Source: Eudromia elegans
Lineage: Eukaryota > Chordata > Aves > Tinamiformes > Tinamidae
NCBI GenBank assembly: GCA_003342815.1
Contig: PTEX01000473.1
Location: 1 to 64,000 of the forward strand
DNA: 64,000 bases
Reading direction: 5' to 3'
In this document: one piece after another, positions 49,191 to 62,577 of the stretch
Position numbering within the stretch: the first letter of the stretch is position 1
Layout of the letters: every line of letters starts with the position of its first letter
Translations under genes and position numbers: made by a program
The notes under the pieces: model-generated
Told to the model about the DNA's origin: nothing
The model's database searches: none
What the model saw: the letters and a program-made list of their open reading frames with translations, nothing else

Positions 49191-51575
49191 CTGAAGAACA
49201 GGAAGAGAGAGGACTTTGCTAACTTGGCAATCACAGAGTTGTGCATTACAAGGTTTATTACTTTTAATGTGAAAATTTTATGTTTTTTCTTCTAGTGACG
49301 GAGGAGAGGAAAGGAAAAAAGGATGTTCCTGCAAGGTCAGTCATATTCTTTACATGGTAGTGGAATGAAGTTTCAATTATTTCTTGATTGGACCAAGAAT
49401 GCACAAGTTTATGTCATTCCTGTAATGTATTCAGATGGAGCTACTCAGTGGTAACTTCTGAATACTGTATGTTGACCATATGATCATGCTGGTTTAATTC
49501 AGCAGTGAATCATATGGAAAGACAAACAGGAAATGAAACAGTGGCAATAGCTTAGCTAAGATTTGACAAATAATTTAGGGCTATTAAAATTACATGAAAA
49601 CTCCTTCCTCCAGATTTTGCCTTGTCTTCATCCAAAGATGAAGAAAGCTAGTCTTATGCAGAAGAGTCTAAATTCAGATACACAGAAAAACAAAACAACA
49701 TGTTAAATGATTCTTAAAAAGCAATATATTGTTTAGTCTCACTAGATGCAACAAAAACTTCCACTTGGGCAACTAATGAGCTCATGCTTGGCCTGAATAC
49801 AATCAGGCCATGGCAAATAATCCATAAAGATCAAATCAACTTTCTATTGTATTAAAATCCTTTCTCTTTTCCTGTTTTTTACCCTATTGCTAATGTAAGC
49901 AATAATTTGATGAGAGCAACTGTTTTATTACTCTACACCACTAATTGTAGACTTCTGTACATAAGACCTATAGCTGTTCTGCCCAAATCATCCAACAGAA
50001 ACTGGACAGGTTACTGTGTTCAATAGTCATTTCACCATAGAGAGTCCTTGCTTTTCCAAGTGCTGTATTTCTGACCCACTATTAGGGAATGCACAAGGCC
50101 CATCATGCGAGTTGCACACTCAGTGCTACAACTAACACACAGACAACGATTTTAGTGTCTTTTTTTGTTTGTTTGTTTTAATCTAAAGTAAGATGTTAAA
50201 ATTGCAAATACTGTTGAAAATTGATAAAACATTGGTAGGATAAGAAAGGAGAACATGGTATGCTAAAAACCCTCAAAAAAACCCAAGGAGTTCCTCTTTG
50301 AAGCTATGAAGGCTCTTAATTCAAATATCTTTGATAATCATAAAGGAGACCATGCAAACTCCAAGTTAGCCATATCACAAAATACAGAGAACTTAATGAG
50401 ATTGCCATTAACATGTGAATCCTCACATATCAGTTTATCAAATATTATGTTGATAGTAAAATGTATTTTTTAAATTGTTGACTTAAGGAAATATATACAC
50501 ATAAAATGAGCTACAAGAAGTGGAGAACGTTTATAGTATTTGAAACAGAAACAAAGTGTGATTACAATTTTGGCACTGAATATAGCATTTCTTTATTTAG
50601 AAACCCCACTCACCAACAGCAAGACTTGCTATTTTATGCCAGTGCCATGCAGTCCAGATATAACATCAACATTTTAATCATCCTGCTCTTCTGACTTGCT
50701 AGCTATCATTCTGAAGAAGTTAAATCTCCAGCCTTTCTTCCTATGTGCAATTATATGTTAAAAAAAGTGTGGTTTCCTAAGGAAATATATTTCTCTACAT
50801 TTTTGTTTGCAAAAACTGCACATGTCCATCAATGCATTGCAGAAATTAGCCTTCAAATGCACCAGCTCACTTGAGCTAGATTTCACAGGTGGGCAGCACT
50901 CTCAAATTCCTAGAAATGTCATGACCATACAGAGGTCAAATTAGCACTCATGTTGAGGGATGAAGTTTCCTTGGGAGAACAATATTATGAATTCTTCAAC
51001 GCTGAGAAAAGCTTTCAATAAGCTTTCTCAATAAGTTCATGCCTTACTCAATTTCTAGGAATTTCTCCATGAAACACATGACTATAGAAGGCTGATATAG
51101 GTAATTCTGTTCCTCGTAGAACTAAATATTTTATAAATATTAAAAACAAAGCAGAACTTACATGATGTAAACACTAGTTTACCTAAGTTCAAGGAGCTCC
51201 AAATATGCAGTATTTTTACTTTTCTGACAAAATAAATGGTTTTGAGGATCATTAATAGTTGTCCTACACACTGGCCTTGAAAACCAGCTTGTCCCCTCAT
51301 TCAAATGTCTGAGACAAAATTGAGCGACAGGGAAGCAGTATTACCTAAGGATGGACTAAAGAGCTGAACATTGTTTCAAGTCTCCTGGAACAAAGGATTT
51401 TTCTGCATAAAGATGGATAATATGTTTTGGAAAATGTCCATCCCTATTTTGAAAATGATTCTGGAAAATGAATTCGAAAATGTTCAAACATTTAGGAGAT
51501 AACTTGGGTGGGAATTTGCTTAATTTTTTCTCTGTCCTTCATTTGTTGTACTGTTGACAGTTTCCTTAGGTTTAC
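49191..51575 (-). other. ASCC3 intron, 2.4 kb
   Basis: This intron is AT-rich with no recognised repeat or second gene. Open frames such as 51082-51300 (minus) and 50506-50694 (plus) have no family resemblance and are taken as chance. Confidence 0.85.
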
Positions 51576-51708
51576 CTGGATTCCACTGGGAAAGGCTCAT
51601 AAAGGAATTTTTTGTAGAAGTCTTTCTTAATATCATGAACTAGAATTACAGCTTTGCCTTGGTCATCAAACTGTGGTCTGCCAGCACGTCCCATCATCTG
51701 AAGTACAT
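51576..51708 (-). CDS. ASCC3: ASCC3 exon: motif VI and start of winged helix
   Basis: The exon has two bases completing an aspartate codon, 43 codons and two trailing bases, giving fragment residues 87-131. It starts with [15 protein letters not shown], the motif VI arginine-finger element (QMMGRAGR) closing the second RecA2 domain. It then runs through [23 protein letters not shown] into the winged-helix region. The acceptor is ctctggcag|AT and the donor is TCCAG|GTAAAC. Both motif VI arginines are present. Confidence 0.97.
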
Positions 51709-54571
51709 CTGCCAGAGAGAATACATGCATTTATTTCTGAATACTAAATCTTTTTTATATTTCTGTGGTCTCATAAACTCTATTGGTTTTGACATTTTTT
51801 CTTTCCCATCTTTGGTAAATTTACAATGAACTTCTTTTTTGCCGAGTCTATATTCTCGGTTGCTTCAAGACTCTACAGCAGTACCCAAGCCTATATCTAT
51901 TATGAAGTCTCTCTTTTCTCTTATTTCACATTCTTTGACTGTTTGATTATATAATTAAAGATCATATGAGTAACAAACAGAACTCATGAAATCTACGGTG
52001 GCAATTCTGTATTATTTTCTAATTTTCAAGAACTTGACTTTTTGTACTATTGATTTTTCTTAAATATGCCTTTTTCTTACATATGATTTATTAGGTTTTT
52101 AGAGGAAAAGTGGTATTGTGGTTGGGGAAAGGACCGGACAGGAGTTATAGAATGGGATACAGCAATGGACAGTGGTACCAGAAACAGTCTTTCGCTCACT
52201 TGTGTACACACAAGCTATTTAGACAACATTATTTTTTAAAATTGGTTTATTAATTTTGTTAATTTAGAAATCACACTTAAATGTAAAATGAAAATATTCT
52301 GGAAATTATTCTTCTGAATAGATATGTGAACTGGGGATGGATGAAACAACTTCCTGCTGTTCTAGTCTGGTGAATTAAATAGTGTTGAATACTATACAGG
52401 AAATGAATTTACTAAAAAGGTTTGAGGAAAAGATTGTTGCCACTATCCACCAAGTAGTTATCCGAAATCAGTATCTTTGTTACGGACTATACGCTGCTTG
52501 GCTGCCTTCAGTCACTGGACTAAACTCTTGAAGTGTCACAAATGATCCAACTGGCCAAGTAAATGCTTGGTAGCTGAAAGAAGGGCCCTTCCAAAAACCT
52601 CAGACTTCACTCAGAGAAGGAATTTTCTTTATTTTCAAATTACTGAACAGACTGGAATACTTCATTCTGCTGCCTCTTTAGAACCAAAGCCTCAATACAA
52701 AAAGGTAACTTCTGCAGGATGAGACCAAGTTATATGAAGATGGAACAGTGAAGTCATACTTGGGGGCAACATTAAAGACAGTGTTTTGAAAATTTGGAAG
52801 CATTTCAGAAAGAAACTCATTAAAATTTCATTTTATTGCCGCTGAAAAACTACATTACCTTTCTACAGAACTTCCAGATACATAAATATTCTGTACAAAG
52901 TTAAAAATAAAATTGCTCTAAGCAAACCACACCACATGTTTCTTCATAAACTAAGGAATCTGCATTTCCTATTGCAGCCCAGACAACACTATCCAAATGC
53001 TTCCATTGCAGAGGGTGGTATTTTCCCCTCAAAGCACAAGAATAATATGCAAGAATCAAACAACTCCCACAGCACAAGCCATTTCAAGACTGCACATAAA
53101 CTGAATTCAAAATGGCAAAGAAGACCGAGAGTATCAGAATTCCCTAATGCATTTGTGAGTACTTGCACAACCATTTCTAAAACAGGCTCCAATGCTTATT
53201 CTGGTGTCTTCTGAAACTATCCCTGATTATTTCCCCTGAAATAACCTGCACTCCTGACTGCTGCTCTTTGATGGTGCCATAGATTCAACATCAAATGCAA
53301 AACCCACTGAACGCAAATTCAGACTTGGTTTCTTTCCCTGCTGCGTCTCCTGGTTCAAGAAGGAAGTCTGCAGCCGCTGCTCTTCCAGTGGCGAGCAGCG
53401 AGATAGGGCTTCTTGCGGAGACGGCTCGCTCGGCGTCTCCAAACGCCGGAGCGCGTGGCTAAGCTCCCAGGTCATCTTTAAACAAGACAGTCGGTCTGGC
53501 AATTGATCCCAAGCTTCCTGTAGAGCAACAACCACTAAATTAAGCTCTACAGTGGGTTACTTGGGTAAGTAACCCCTGTAACATTTTCAGTTTGAGCTTT
53601 TTTTTCCAATCAGTAAGCTCCTCTTGCTAAAAGGACGCTGCTTGGTTAAAAGGATGTGAGATCTGTATCTACGTTACAGACAACATTTAGATTGCCCTGA
53701 TCTGCACATAGATCTCCAGGGTAGCGGACAGCGGAGGATCATTTAATAATAAACTTTCTCTCATGAAAAGAGAAAGGGAAAACGGAGCCGGAAACCTGGA
53801 ATAAATTTAGCTTGTCCTCATTCTTCAAGCTCAGTACCATCCAGACAAATATTCCTGCTGTCTGATTTTGAAAGAAGCCCTTCCATGGTTCACTTTCTAA
53901 GCTAGCTGAAAACACTGCAGAGCAGCTTATGAAAAATGGAGTTGACTGGAGGCAGGAAGCAATAAAAATCTGTATCAAACCAGAAATTCAAATACTTAAT
54001 TTAGCAGCTGATTTTTCTAGTATTGGTTATATTTTAACTTCACTGAAGATACTACACTAGTTTATGTGTTTTTGTCTACAGACTAGTGAATAAGAATTCT
54101 ATGTTCTCATATGCATGTGATTCAACTGCTGAATTCCAAAGCACGAGGATGTTTACTGTTTAAAGTCAGTAGCAAATAGGAATAGAATTTTAGAACAGAC
54201 TAATTATATAAAAAAGATCAAAAATGAAAATACATCTTATGTGAAAACTTGCTTTTATGCAACTTACTAACAAGAGCTAAATATGACTTTTATGGCCCCT
54301 TTAATTGTTAAATGTATATTATAGGACTTTAGAAAAAACAAAGACTTTCAAAACAGAAACATTATTTTATAGACTAAATCTGTATTTTCTATAGAATATA
54401 TATTCACACACATAGTATTATGTTCTCTAACAAATTACATTAAACAAAGAAAATGCTTGAAGCCTCTAAGTTGGCTATTTTCAGGGATCACCTTCTAAGT
54501 AATTCAGATCATTTGGTATAAGCTTCAAATGCATTTTGGCACCTGTGCATTTTCGTAATTTATGGGAATAC
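51709..54571 (-). other. ASCC3 intron, 2.9 kb
   Basis: This is AT-rich intronic sequence. A slightly GC-richer patch at about 53330-53460 contains several CpGs, and open frames cross it on the minus strand (53227-53535), but none resembles a known protein and none has splice support. No interspersed repeat was recognised. Confidence 0.85.
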
Positions 54572-54692
54572 CTGTAATTGGATAATCCACGTAACGTCTT
54601 GTTTTTCCATCATAATATTCTGTTCCTTTAACAATTACTAAATGAGCTGGAAAATTCACACCCCATGCTAATGTACTTGTGGCAATAAGAAC
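54572..54692 (-). CDS. ASCC3: ASCC3 exon: second RecA2 domain, motif V
   Basis: Forty codons plus one base encode fragment residues 47-86, starting [19 protein letters not shown] and ending [19 protein letters not shown] is motif V of Ski2-like helicases, which contacts nucleic acid and ATP. The donor is ACAG|GTATTC, and the leftover G joins AT of the next exon to make an aspartate codon. All family-critical positions look intact, so this cassette should be able to hydrolyse ATP, provided the unseen Walker motifs are also present. Confidence 0.97.
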
Positions 54693-54793
54693 CTGAAACA
54701 GAAAGAAAGATTAATGAGGTATAGGTAACAAAAAGATAACTTTTAAAATTCCATGTAAATCTCATTATGGTAGGATGCAATGAACAAATGTAC
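54693..54793 (-). other. ASCC3 intron, 101 bp
   Basis: This very short intron joins the HHAGL exon to the motif V exon. The donor is GTACAT and the acceptor follows a tttctgtttcag pyrimidine run. Its size is near the practical minimum for vertebrate splicing, in contrast to neighbours of up to 16 kb. Confidence 0.95.
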
Positions 54794-54931
54794 CTGGATT
54801 TTGCAATTCACAAACAATTCTTCCACAGTTTTTCTGTCCCTCTCGTGCAACCCCGCATGGTGCATGCCTATTCCAAAAGCAAGTGTCAGCTTCAGATTTG
54901 AATCTCTAACAGTCGCTATAATGTCATTCAT
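54794..54931 (-). CDS. ASCC3: ASCC3 exon: second RecA2 domain, HHAGL motif
   Basis: This exon has 46 codons and encodes fragment residues 1-46, starting MNDIIATVRD and ending VNCKIQ. It carries GIGMHHAGLHERDR, the HHAGL motif of RecA2 in Ski2-like helicases, which helps couple ATP hydrolysis to nucleic-acid movement. The acceptor is ttgttacag before ATG and the donor is CAG|GTACAT; both ends are in phase 0. The ATG here is an internal methionine, not a start codon. It is the most upstream exon that I can find, and the exon encoding the preceding RecA2 strand lies beyond 64000 or was missed. Confidence 0.97.
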
Positions 54932-55548
54932 CTGTAACAAAGAACAGTTACATGCTTTAAAATGGTTTCACAGAAATTTTTCATCTCTTAGGGCTGCTAT
55001 TATCCTAGTTTTTATAGCAAGCATAATTTATTCAATCCTGTCTATATAGAGGCAAAAAAAGTCTCCCTTTACTTAAACAGTCTATTTATAGCCTAAGAAG
55101 TCAAGCAATATTTTAAAGATGGGAGGAAAAAATACTAAATGTACATGATTTTATTGACGGTATTAGCAGCACAGTTAAGAAACTCAAAATGTTGAAAATA
55201 TTTTGACAGGTCAGACAAATGCTATGCATTTTCCTCTGTGTTTATTTAAAGCAACTCCTAGTATCAAAAGGGTTAGGACTGATATAAAAACATAGCAAAT
55301 CCCTTCAATCAGTAAGCAAATAACAGTAGTGAAAAAAATTGGCTCACTAATGTCTATGAAAAGATACAATTCCTCAGTTTGATAATTTTGCAATTACATT
55401 CCAGCAACAAAGCTTCCTATTCACAGGCTGAAATACATATTAATTTGTTAATTTTTCAAGTGCAATTTTTAAATTTTTAGACTCAACAGTGAAATCCAGT
55501 ACATGGTAAATATCTTAATGTAAAACTTTTTGAAGTTTAGGCAAGATT

Positions 55549-55571
55549 TTATTATTATTATTATTATTATT
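55549..55571. repeat. (ATT)n microsatellite
   Basis: About seven ATT units in the upstream ASCC3 intron. Confidence 0.95.
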
Positions 55572-58500
55572 TAAAGTAAACCTCATATTACTGGTTACTC
55601 AGTAACTGCTTATGACTTTGTGTAGTATATTCCATAAGCTCATTTATTTCTACCAACTACCTCCATGAATATACCTTAGCTAATAATGAACTAAAGCTTT
55701 ATAGCTTGTCACTTGCCTTGACTTTTCTCCCTCAATATCTGTTATATTTTCTTTTTATAAGGCTGTTTATTATTTGATGTGATTTTAATACAATTATAAC
55801 CCAGAAATTTCAAACTCCATCTCTTAATAGTGGTTTCCTGGTGCCACCAGCAGTGGCATGATGATATTGCATATTTATGACAGCATTGCTCACAACAGAT
55901 ACAGAAGGTATAAGCACAGTTACAGATAGAGATGTAATGTGGAACAAATCAGAGTAACTGGAGAGTATGGGTTGAGCATTTGATTGCATCTCTGTTTTAC
56001 TTCCTCAAAGTACTGTGATACTGCACCTGGATCACTGAAGTGATACTGTCATCCTCCACCTAAGTCTTTCAGGTGTCACACTTACGATATTCAAAATTTA
56101 ACTTTCTCAAGTTTTGTAATTTTCAAACCTTAAAGTCAATATAATTATTCATGTGACTACAACCAAGGAGTACACATTATTTACAAATATATAAAAAAAA
56201 ATCCTGAAAAGGGTTAAAAAGAAATTGAGAAAATAATAGTCTAAATTTAGGATTAAAAAAATAAATCCAATATGTATTTTGTAAATTAATCAATTTCGGC
56301 AAGCACAGTAATTTAAAAAACATTTCAAAAGCAGTATCAACTAACAAAAACAGAATTGACAGTAGTAACAGAGAAATTTACAAAGATACTGATAATGTTT
56401 CGTCTTGGTCCAAACAATTTGTACTAAGAGCAGCTCCTAAACTTCATTTTCACTCATAATGGTGAGATACTATTAGGAACATCCAGGCAGATGAGTATCA
56501 TATCTTATGAGACATGCCTGGTTAGTTGTTTAAATAGAGCTGGCAAGCACAAGAAAAAAGGAGGCTAACAGAAGAAAACAGTGAAAAGGGACTGTAAAAC
56601 ACTGAAGGGAAATGAAACAGAAAGAAAAAAATGAATTGAGAAATAGAGTATATAAGTAGAACAGAGAAAAGAACTGAATGAAAGGAGGATATGTTAAAAG
56701 ATAAGGTTTATCTATTTAGATACAATCAACAAAGCTAGGATTTCTCTAATCAGCATGTAGACATGTGACTAGTGTAGACAACATGAATTATGACCCATCT
56801 TAAAGATTTCTTCTTCTAAGACAAAAAAAATCAAGATAAAATGAAAACTTGTATACTGTTTCTCCACATCTGTGATCATCAACATTCATTACTAACTGAA
56901 ACCTACTAAAGGTTTTTTGCTACAGATTTATGAAGTGCTACTAGCGCTATACAATCTCCTTATGCTTGGATACACACTTTGAGAATCAGTAAGTGTACAT
57001 ATACATTTGACAAATAGAGAATTAAGATGAAAAAGTGGTAAACAGCACCAGCAAATACCATTAAAAGACGTGGAGAATTCATACACTTCCAATGCACGTC
57101 ATTTCTGCCCTCATAAAACAGCAAAAGATGTTACCTTACTGAAATAATTTTTTTCATTCCCACTAGAATTATCACCTAATTATTGTCATGTCTTTAACAG
57201 ACGAAAATAAGAGAGTTCACATGACACATTTTATTTAATTATTCACATGAACAGAATAGGAGGAAAATAATGAATCTAAACTCCCTAATTTTCCATAGAA
57301 GTCCAGTGATCAGACTAGCTCTGCCTCTGCACAGCTAGTCTACAGCGATTAGGCTGCTCCTTCTGCCCAAGCCGTTTTACAGCGTTATTTTCACTACAGA
57401 ACCCGAGCTATTTCGTTTGGACATGCAGTTTCCAGCATAAAATATCCCAAATTCACACTGCTGGGATTTTAGTCCAAGATGTTCTTCTTGCTTTTACAAT
57501 CAGCAGTGGTTATTTTTTTCTTCCTCTGAGCTGTATTACAGCGGTGGCCTGTGGTGCTGTTAGTCATACCTGCAAAGCAGTGTAATTTAGCACAGGAAAA
57601 CTAGCAGACCCTTAGCAGGAGACCTGGCACATGCACTACTAGCCTGTCATTTTAGCAGCAGGGAATCCTAGTCATTTTTAGCTGACCCCTTACTTTCACA
57701 TAAATCAAGGTAATAAACACAACTATTTTACCCATAGGTACAGGCCAAGGCTTAAAAGTCTCATGACGTTTTATTTGAAAATACAACTCTTTCTTACGCC
57801 AGCTTAGTGTAAGAATATTACCACTTTTTATTCAGACTTACTGGCATAATTAATGGTTTAATTAATCAAAAACAGACGTACCAAAGTGGCTATAAAACAA
57901 ATCTCATGTTTCTACATTGTTACAATTTCATTACTGTTAATCTTTTTCAACATAAACTATAAAAGATTAAAGAAAGCACATCTTATCTTAAGCATTTTAA
58001 AAATAATACATTTATAAGAAAATGCAAATTGTACCAACTTGAATTTATTAAAAAAAAAGAACGTAACACCGGTTTAGGGAAGTCATTCTCAAATAATGCA
58101 AGGAGGGATTTTCTCTGGACGCCAGGAAAAGACAGACAGGACCGCTCTCACGCTGGGTAGCCTACGCTGTCTTCCACAGATTTCTCAAAAAACAAACAAA
58201 GATACCCCCCATGCATCCCTCTTACATGAGCTTGAGTAGGTATCTAGCTTTCAGTAAAAAACCCTCGAAAATCAAATTGAGCCTTTGATATTACTGCAAA
58301 ATATTTATTATAAAAAAAAGAAAGTTTAGTCCTACCTTTATTCTCTAACCTTTGAACAAGCTAGATTTTTCTCAAACCAGTAAGTAGTCATTTTCTTTGT
58401 TCCTGCACATATGCAAACTGTTGAACCATTTACTTTAAGCTAATAGAACTTTTTTTATATTTTAAATTTATTATACTTAAAAAGCTTTTGTAGAAAGATA

Positions 58501-59394
58501 GGATTCCATTTAAGTAGATACATTACCCTGTGCCTGAAATACATTCCAGTCAGAGTATAATTCAGCAAGTTGATGACAATGCTGGCTCCAAAAGAAAGGA
58601 GGAGACCAGATTGGACAAGAATGAGCTAACAGATTGTGCAGCCCAATTCTGTCCCTTTGAGTGTGATATATTGTTTCAAGATGCTAAAAACCCATATTTT
58701 CTCAAAGCATATCTGTTGTGCTGGTTTTCCCATTTTCACAGAATCCTCATTATTAGTACTCTGTACTCTTTTCAAAGCACGTCAGACTCAGACCATATGC
58801 CACTGAATAATGCTTATCAATTGTCTAAAATGCCCAATAGAAGAAAGATGTGCCCAACAAAAGAATCGTGAAAGTTATGAAGTCTTTTACAAAAATAATT
58901 ACATATTTCACATCTGCTACAGATGTTAAGTGAAATAAAAACATCTCCTTGTTATAACTAAATGTTAATTTTTTATGACACACTTTTGTGTCATAAAAAC
59001 AACATCGTGTAGGAGGAAGCTGAACTTTTATAATGAGCAGAACACTTAGAAATCATTCTTTGGTACCCTCCTGATCTCAAGAGACAGAAAAAAACCACCC
59101 AAACTTTAAGATGAAATAACTTCTTAAAATTATTTTTAAGAACTGATTTGTGTTCATATCCCAGCAACTCTCCTACGCAAAGCAAAACGCTATCTCCAGC
59201 TACCTTAGGTAAGATTATTCAAGAAATATTTTAAAATATGGTTTACAGAATTGAGATATATTATTAAAAGCCATTCACTTAACACTAAAAATCTCATTTA
59301 GAATACGGTAATATACCTATCCATGACACAGACCAGATTCTTCTATTCCTGTTTTATAGCACAGCATTACTATGGAACAATAGCAAGGAGATAA

Positions 59395-59465
59395 GAGGTT
59401 CATTAAAGAAAGAGAAAAAAAAACAAAAAAGAGAAAAAAAAGGGAGAGAGAGAGAGGGAAAAGCC
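59395..59465. repeat. purine-rich low-complexity tract
   Basis: A and G make up nearly all bases, ending in an (AG)n-like stretch. Confidence 0.85.
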
Positions 59466-60722
59466 TTCTTTTAGCTTTTCAGAAAAATAGGTATTTTTTC
59501 CAGAAACACAAAACAACTTTATGGTAACATTTAACTAACTTGCATATACAATACTTGCATGCATATGTCTATGCATATTTGCAGTGCACATACTATACAC
59601 ACATGTATGTATCCATTTATATGCACATTTTGTATATCTAAAACCTCAAGATCAGTGTGGGCATGATTCATTTTTTCCAAGTCGGTGAGTGCCCTTTTAT
59701 TCAATTCATTTTCACTGAATTCAGTGGGAGCTGGATATTACCTGGTCGAGTTGCTAGTGAGCGTTAGAAAAGGTATTCTTGTGCTAAAGGATTTCCGTTA
59801 TTTCTATAAGTCTCAAAGAACAGTCTTAATAAGATGCAGATGGTAAAATGATGCACACAGCGGACAGCAGAAATCATTGCGGTTTAAGTTAAAATTGTGT
59901 ACATGGGTACTTTTCTTCTCTGCCCTTACACTGTAAATATAAGGAAAAAAATCCCCCCTTCCCTCAAAACCACAAACCACCCACCCTACTTGTTTGCTTG
60001 TGAGAATTATGTTAGAACTTCATGAAACAAACAATAAATACTTTGTATTTTTGTTTGAGATTAAAAACCAAAAAAAGCTGTAAAAACATTAGAGGGAAAT
60101 AAATTTAAAGAAATTGGAAATTTGTTTCTAATAAATTCTGTTGTACAAAAGATTCCAAAATTTACCATCACCACAGGCATAGACGTGATTTTTGAAAGAG
60201 CTTATTCCTCTTTATTGAGCTCCCAATTTCATGTTGAGTATTGTATCTGATTTGACCCCAGCTTAACATCACAACCTGGTGATAGTGTCTGTTTTTGAAA
60301 GGATAACCTTAGCTTTGTTCTTTTGAACAAGTAATGGGTCATAAGGCTGGACATTTCAGTTTTGGCTGACTCCAAATTAAAGATTTGGCAAGGAAATGTA
60401 TATTTAAAGATCCTGCCATTATACAGGAAAAGCAGGGGAAATATGAGGTTTTCTTTTCTTACTGTCACCTGATGGTGCACTGGCATCAATAGGCAATAAT
60501 AAAAAATGAAGGATCACTCCATTTTCCCTTGGCGATGCATGGCCTATTCAGTTTGCCTCATGATGCACCTGTGCCACTTAAGTACAACTAGGATGACCAT
60601 TAGGGAGTGATGTCTGCTGGCAACCTAGCAAGGAAGGTGCTTCAGCTGCTTCTTGGCTCTTTGGTAGGAAGCAACTACAAATTCTAATGGGGAGAGACAT
60701 ATGTACATGGACAACTCACTTT

Positions 60723-60745
60723 AAAAAAAAAAAAAAAAAAAAAAA
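60723..60745. repeat. poly-A run (23 bases)
   Basis: A homopolymer ending in G and A4. There is no nearby AATAAA and no recognisable retrocopy upstream, so it is not called a retroposon tail. Confidence 0.95.
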
Positions 60746-62539
60746 GAAAAACAATCAGCATCCCAGGATCTAAGGCAGGTAACTATTCTCGAGTCTTCAA
60801 GAGATTGCCCACTCAGACTCTGGGCAAACTGTGAGTAATGCTGCTTTAATACTGAGGAACCAACTGCTGCGCCAGATCTTCTGCTACCTTATACAGAGCA
60901 ACTGGCAAAGATCGGGATGAGCTTTCTTATGTACAAATCACGGTAAATAGGATATTTCAGCATCATTGGAGGATTTCCAGCTCAGAGTAAACTAAACATG
61001 AGGTATTCAAGTGGATATTTCTTCATGAAAAGCACACACAAAAACCTGAAACTCATCTGGACAGAATTTATTAAACAAATCCAGCTATTGTGCAACATGA
61101 GGTCCAGGAGAACTGGGAAACTAATCAGTGCTAGAAACGACAAGCTTATCAAAGTACTGTGCAGTCTTTGGAAGACTAACTGTTGTCTCAACATTCTGCA
61201 TACCTTTCAACTTTCTGGACACTGGGAACATGGGTACTGAGCAGGAAACAGTATGTCAGATGTGAAATTCAAGGAAAGCCTCCAGGAAGAATCATGTCCT
61301 GTAGCATTTGACATTGCTATATGCTCCGAACAGGTGGGGTATTCCTTTGGGAAAGATCCTTGGGAAAGACTGTGAGGGTGCCCGTGCACAGACCTTGGCT
61401 CAGCTGGCCTGCTATTGTGATTGAAGAACTGAAGAACATAGGACATAAATATAGAGCATAAAGGAACTGCCTTTAGGCAACCCCATGCAACAACTGCAAA
61501 GCTGGTCGCATGGCAAAACGAGCCCTGTGGATGTATTAATGTATTCTTTGTAACTACTGTAGAAATTGATGTGACAAATGATAGGTAACAGACATTTCAA
61601 AGGAACCTGCAACTCAAGAGTCCTTAAAACTGAGTTGCTGTTGCTGTCAGTACATGGACATAAAATGAAACTCCTTTTCAATCATAATTCAGTTGCACCT
61701 GTTAGCCCTGGTTTCTCTGAGGGAAAGAATGTCTTGTACGATTCCTTCATGATCCAGGTATGGCTTTTTCCATAGCGACGGGATGAAAGAAAGGCCCTGC
61801 ACTTCATTACACATACAAATATGTATTCCTGAAGCTTCATACACATTAATGTTTCTCATTGCTTGTTCTTTTGAAACATACCTGATTAAAATATTATCTG
61901 AACCTGATACCTGAGCTGGTTGGCAACAGACACGGATCTGCCTGTTATCTGAGAGGATTAAGATGGCAAGCGGTCTGAACTCTGTGAATAGAGGGGCCCT
62001 GCATATGCTGCAAATAGGAGTCTGGCTTTGGGCTACCACTACACAGAGGGTCTTGATGAACTACACAATCTATGGAAAAGAGGAGGGAAGCCGATAAAGA
62101 GGTATTGAAGACTAGTCCTAGTTTGCTTTCTCTCCCAGTCTCAATTCCCCTTGAAGTTTGAGTCTGTTCATCACAAAATAAGCTGCCATGCAGGGCAAGA
62201 GAAAGGAATACATTTTTAATGACAGGAAAAATCAGTATCTACCTCAATGTCTATCTTGCAAATGTTATTACCAGATTGCACTGTTTATAGTATTTTATGT
62301 AGCTGTGTAAAGTCTATCCACTGGGTAGATAACACATACATACACTAACTGTTGTGTGACAAAACCAATTACATCAGTGAATCAATGAGTTCTCAAAGGA
62401 GACATCCTTTGAAAGGCATCAGCCAAAATTAATATCAGACAAATAAGGCTGAATGAAGAAAAATGCCACGGCCTGCTGTAAAGCTTGTAAACTTCTTATG
62501 TATCCTTTATAATAAAATAAAACAAAAAGTCTTTTTTTT

Positions 62540-62577
62540 CTAGAGGTCCAGTCCAACCTGAATCATTCTGTGAAAAA
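62540..62577 (+). mobile_element. short CR1 3' tail
   Basis: The stretch tctagaggtccagtccaacc followed by tgaatcattctgtgaa matches the last bases of avian CR1 in plus orientation. Only about 40 bases are recognisable, so chance resemblance is possible. Confidence 0.5.

Larger units (their letters stand above)
3746..54931 (-). other. ASCC3: ASCC3 gene body, 3' part (12 coding exons, 5' end beyond the window)
   Basis: Twelve spliced segments give a continuous 607-residue C-terminal protein that I recognise as ASCC3, a Ski2-like 3'-5' helicase with two helicase-Sec63 cassettes. From family knowledge, ASCC3 works with ASCC1, ASCC2 and TRIP4. It unwinds DNA for ALKBH3 in alkylation repair, and it takes apart collided ribosomes in ribosome quality control. 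The segment covers roughly the last 28 percent of a protein that is about 2200 residues long in human. All eleven internal junctions are GT-AG and every split codon joins sensibly. The close paralogue SNRNP200 (Brr2) is less likely, because the residues match ASCC3 as I remember it along the whole length. The first exon seen begins inside the second RecA2 domain. Confidence 0.96.

Noticed and set aside
58530..58871. 113-codon plus-strand open frame
   Set aside because: AT-rich intron with no recognisable domain and no conserved motif; length is within chance expectation for a 64 kb window.
60723..60745. Poly-A run as the tail of a processed pseudogene
   Set aside because: No polyadenylation signal or recognisable coding relic precedes it and no target duplication was seen.
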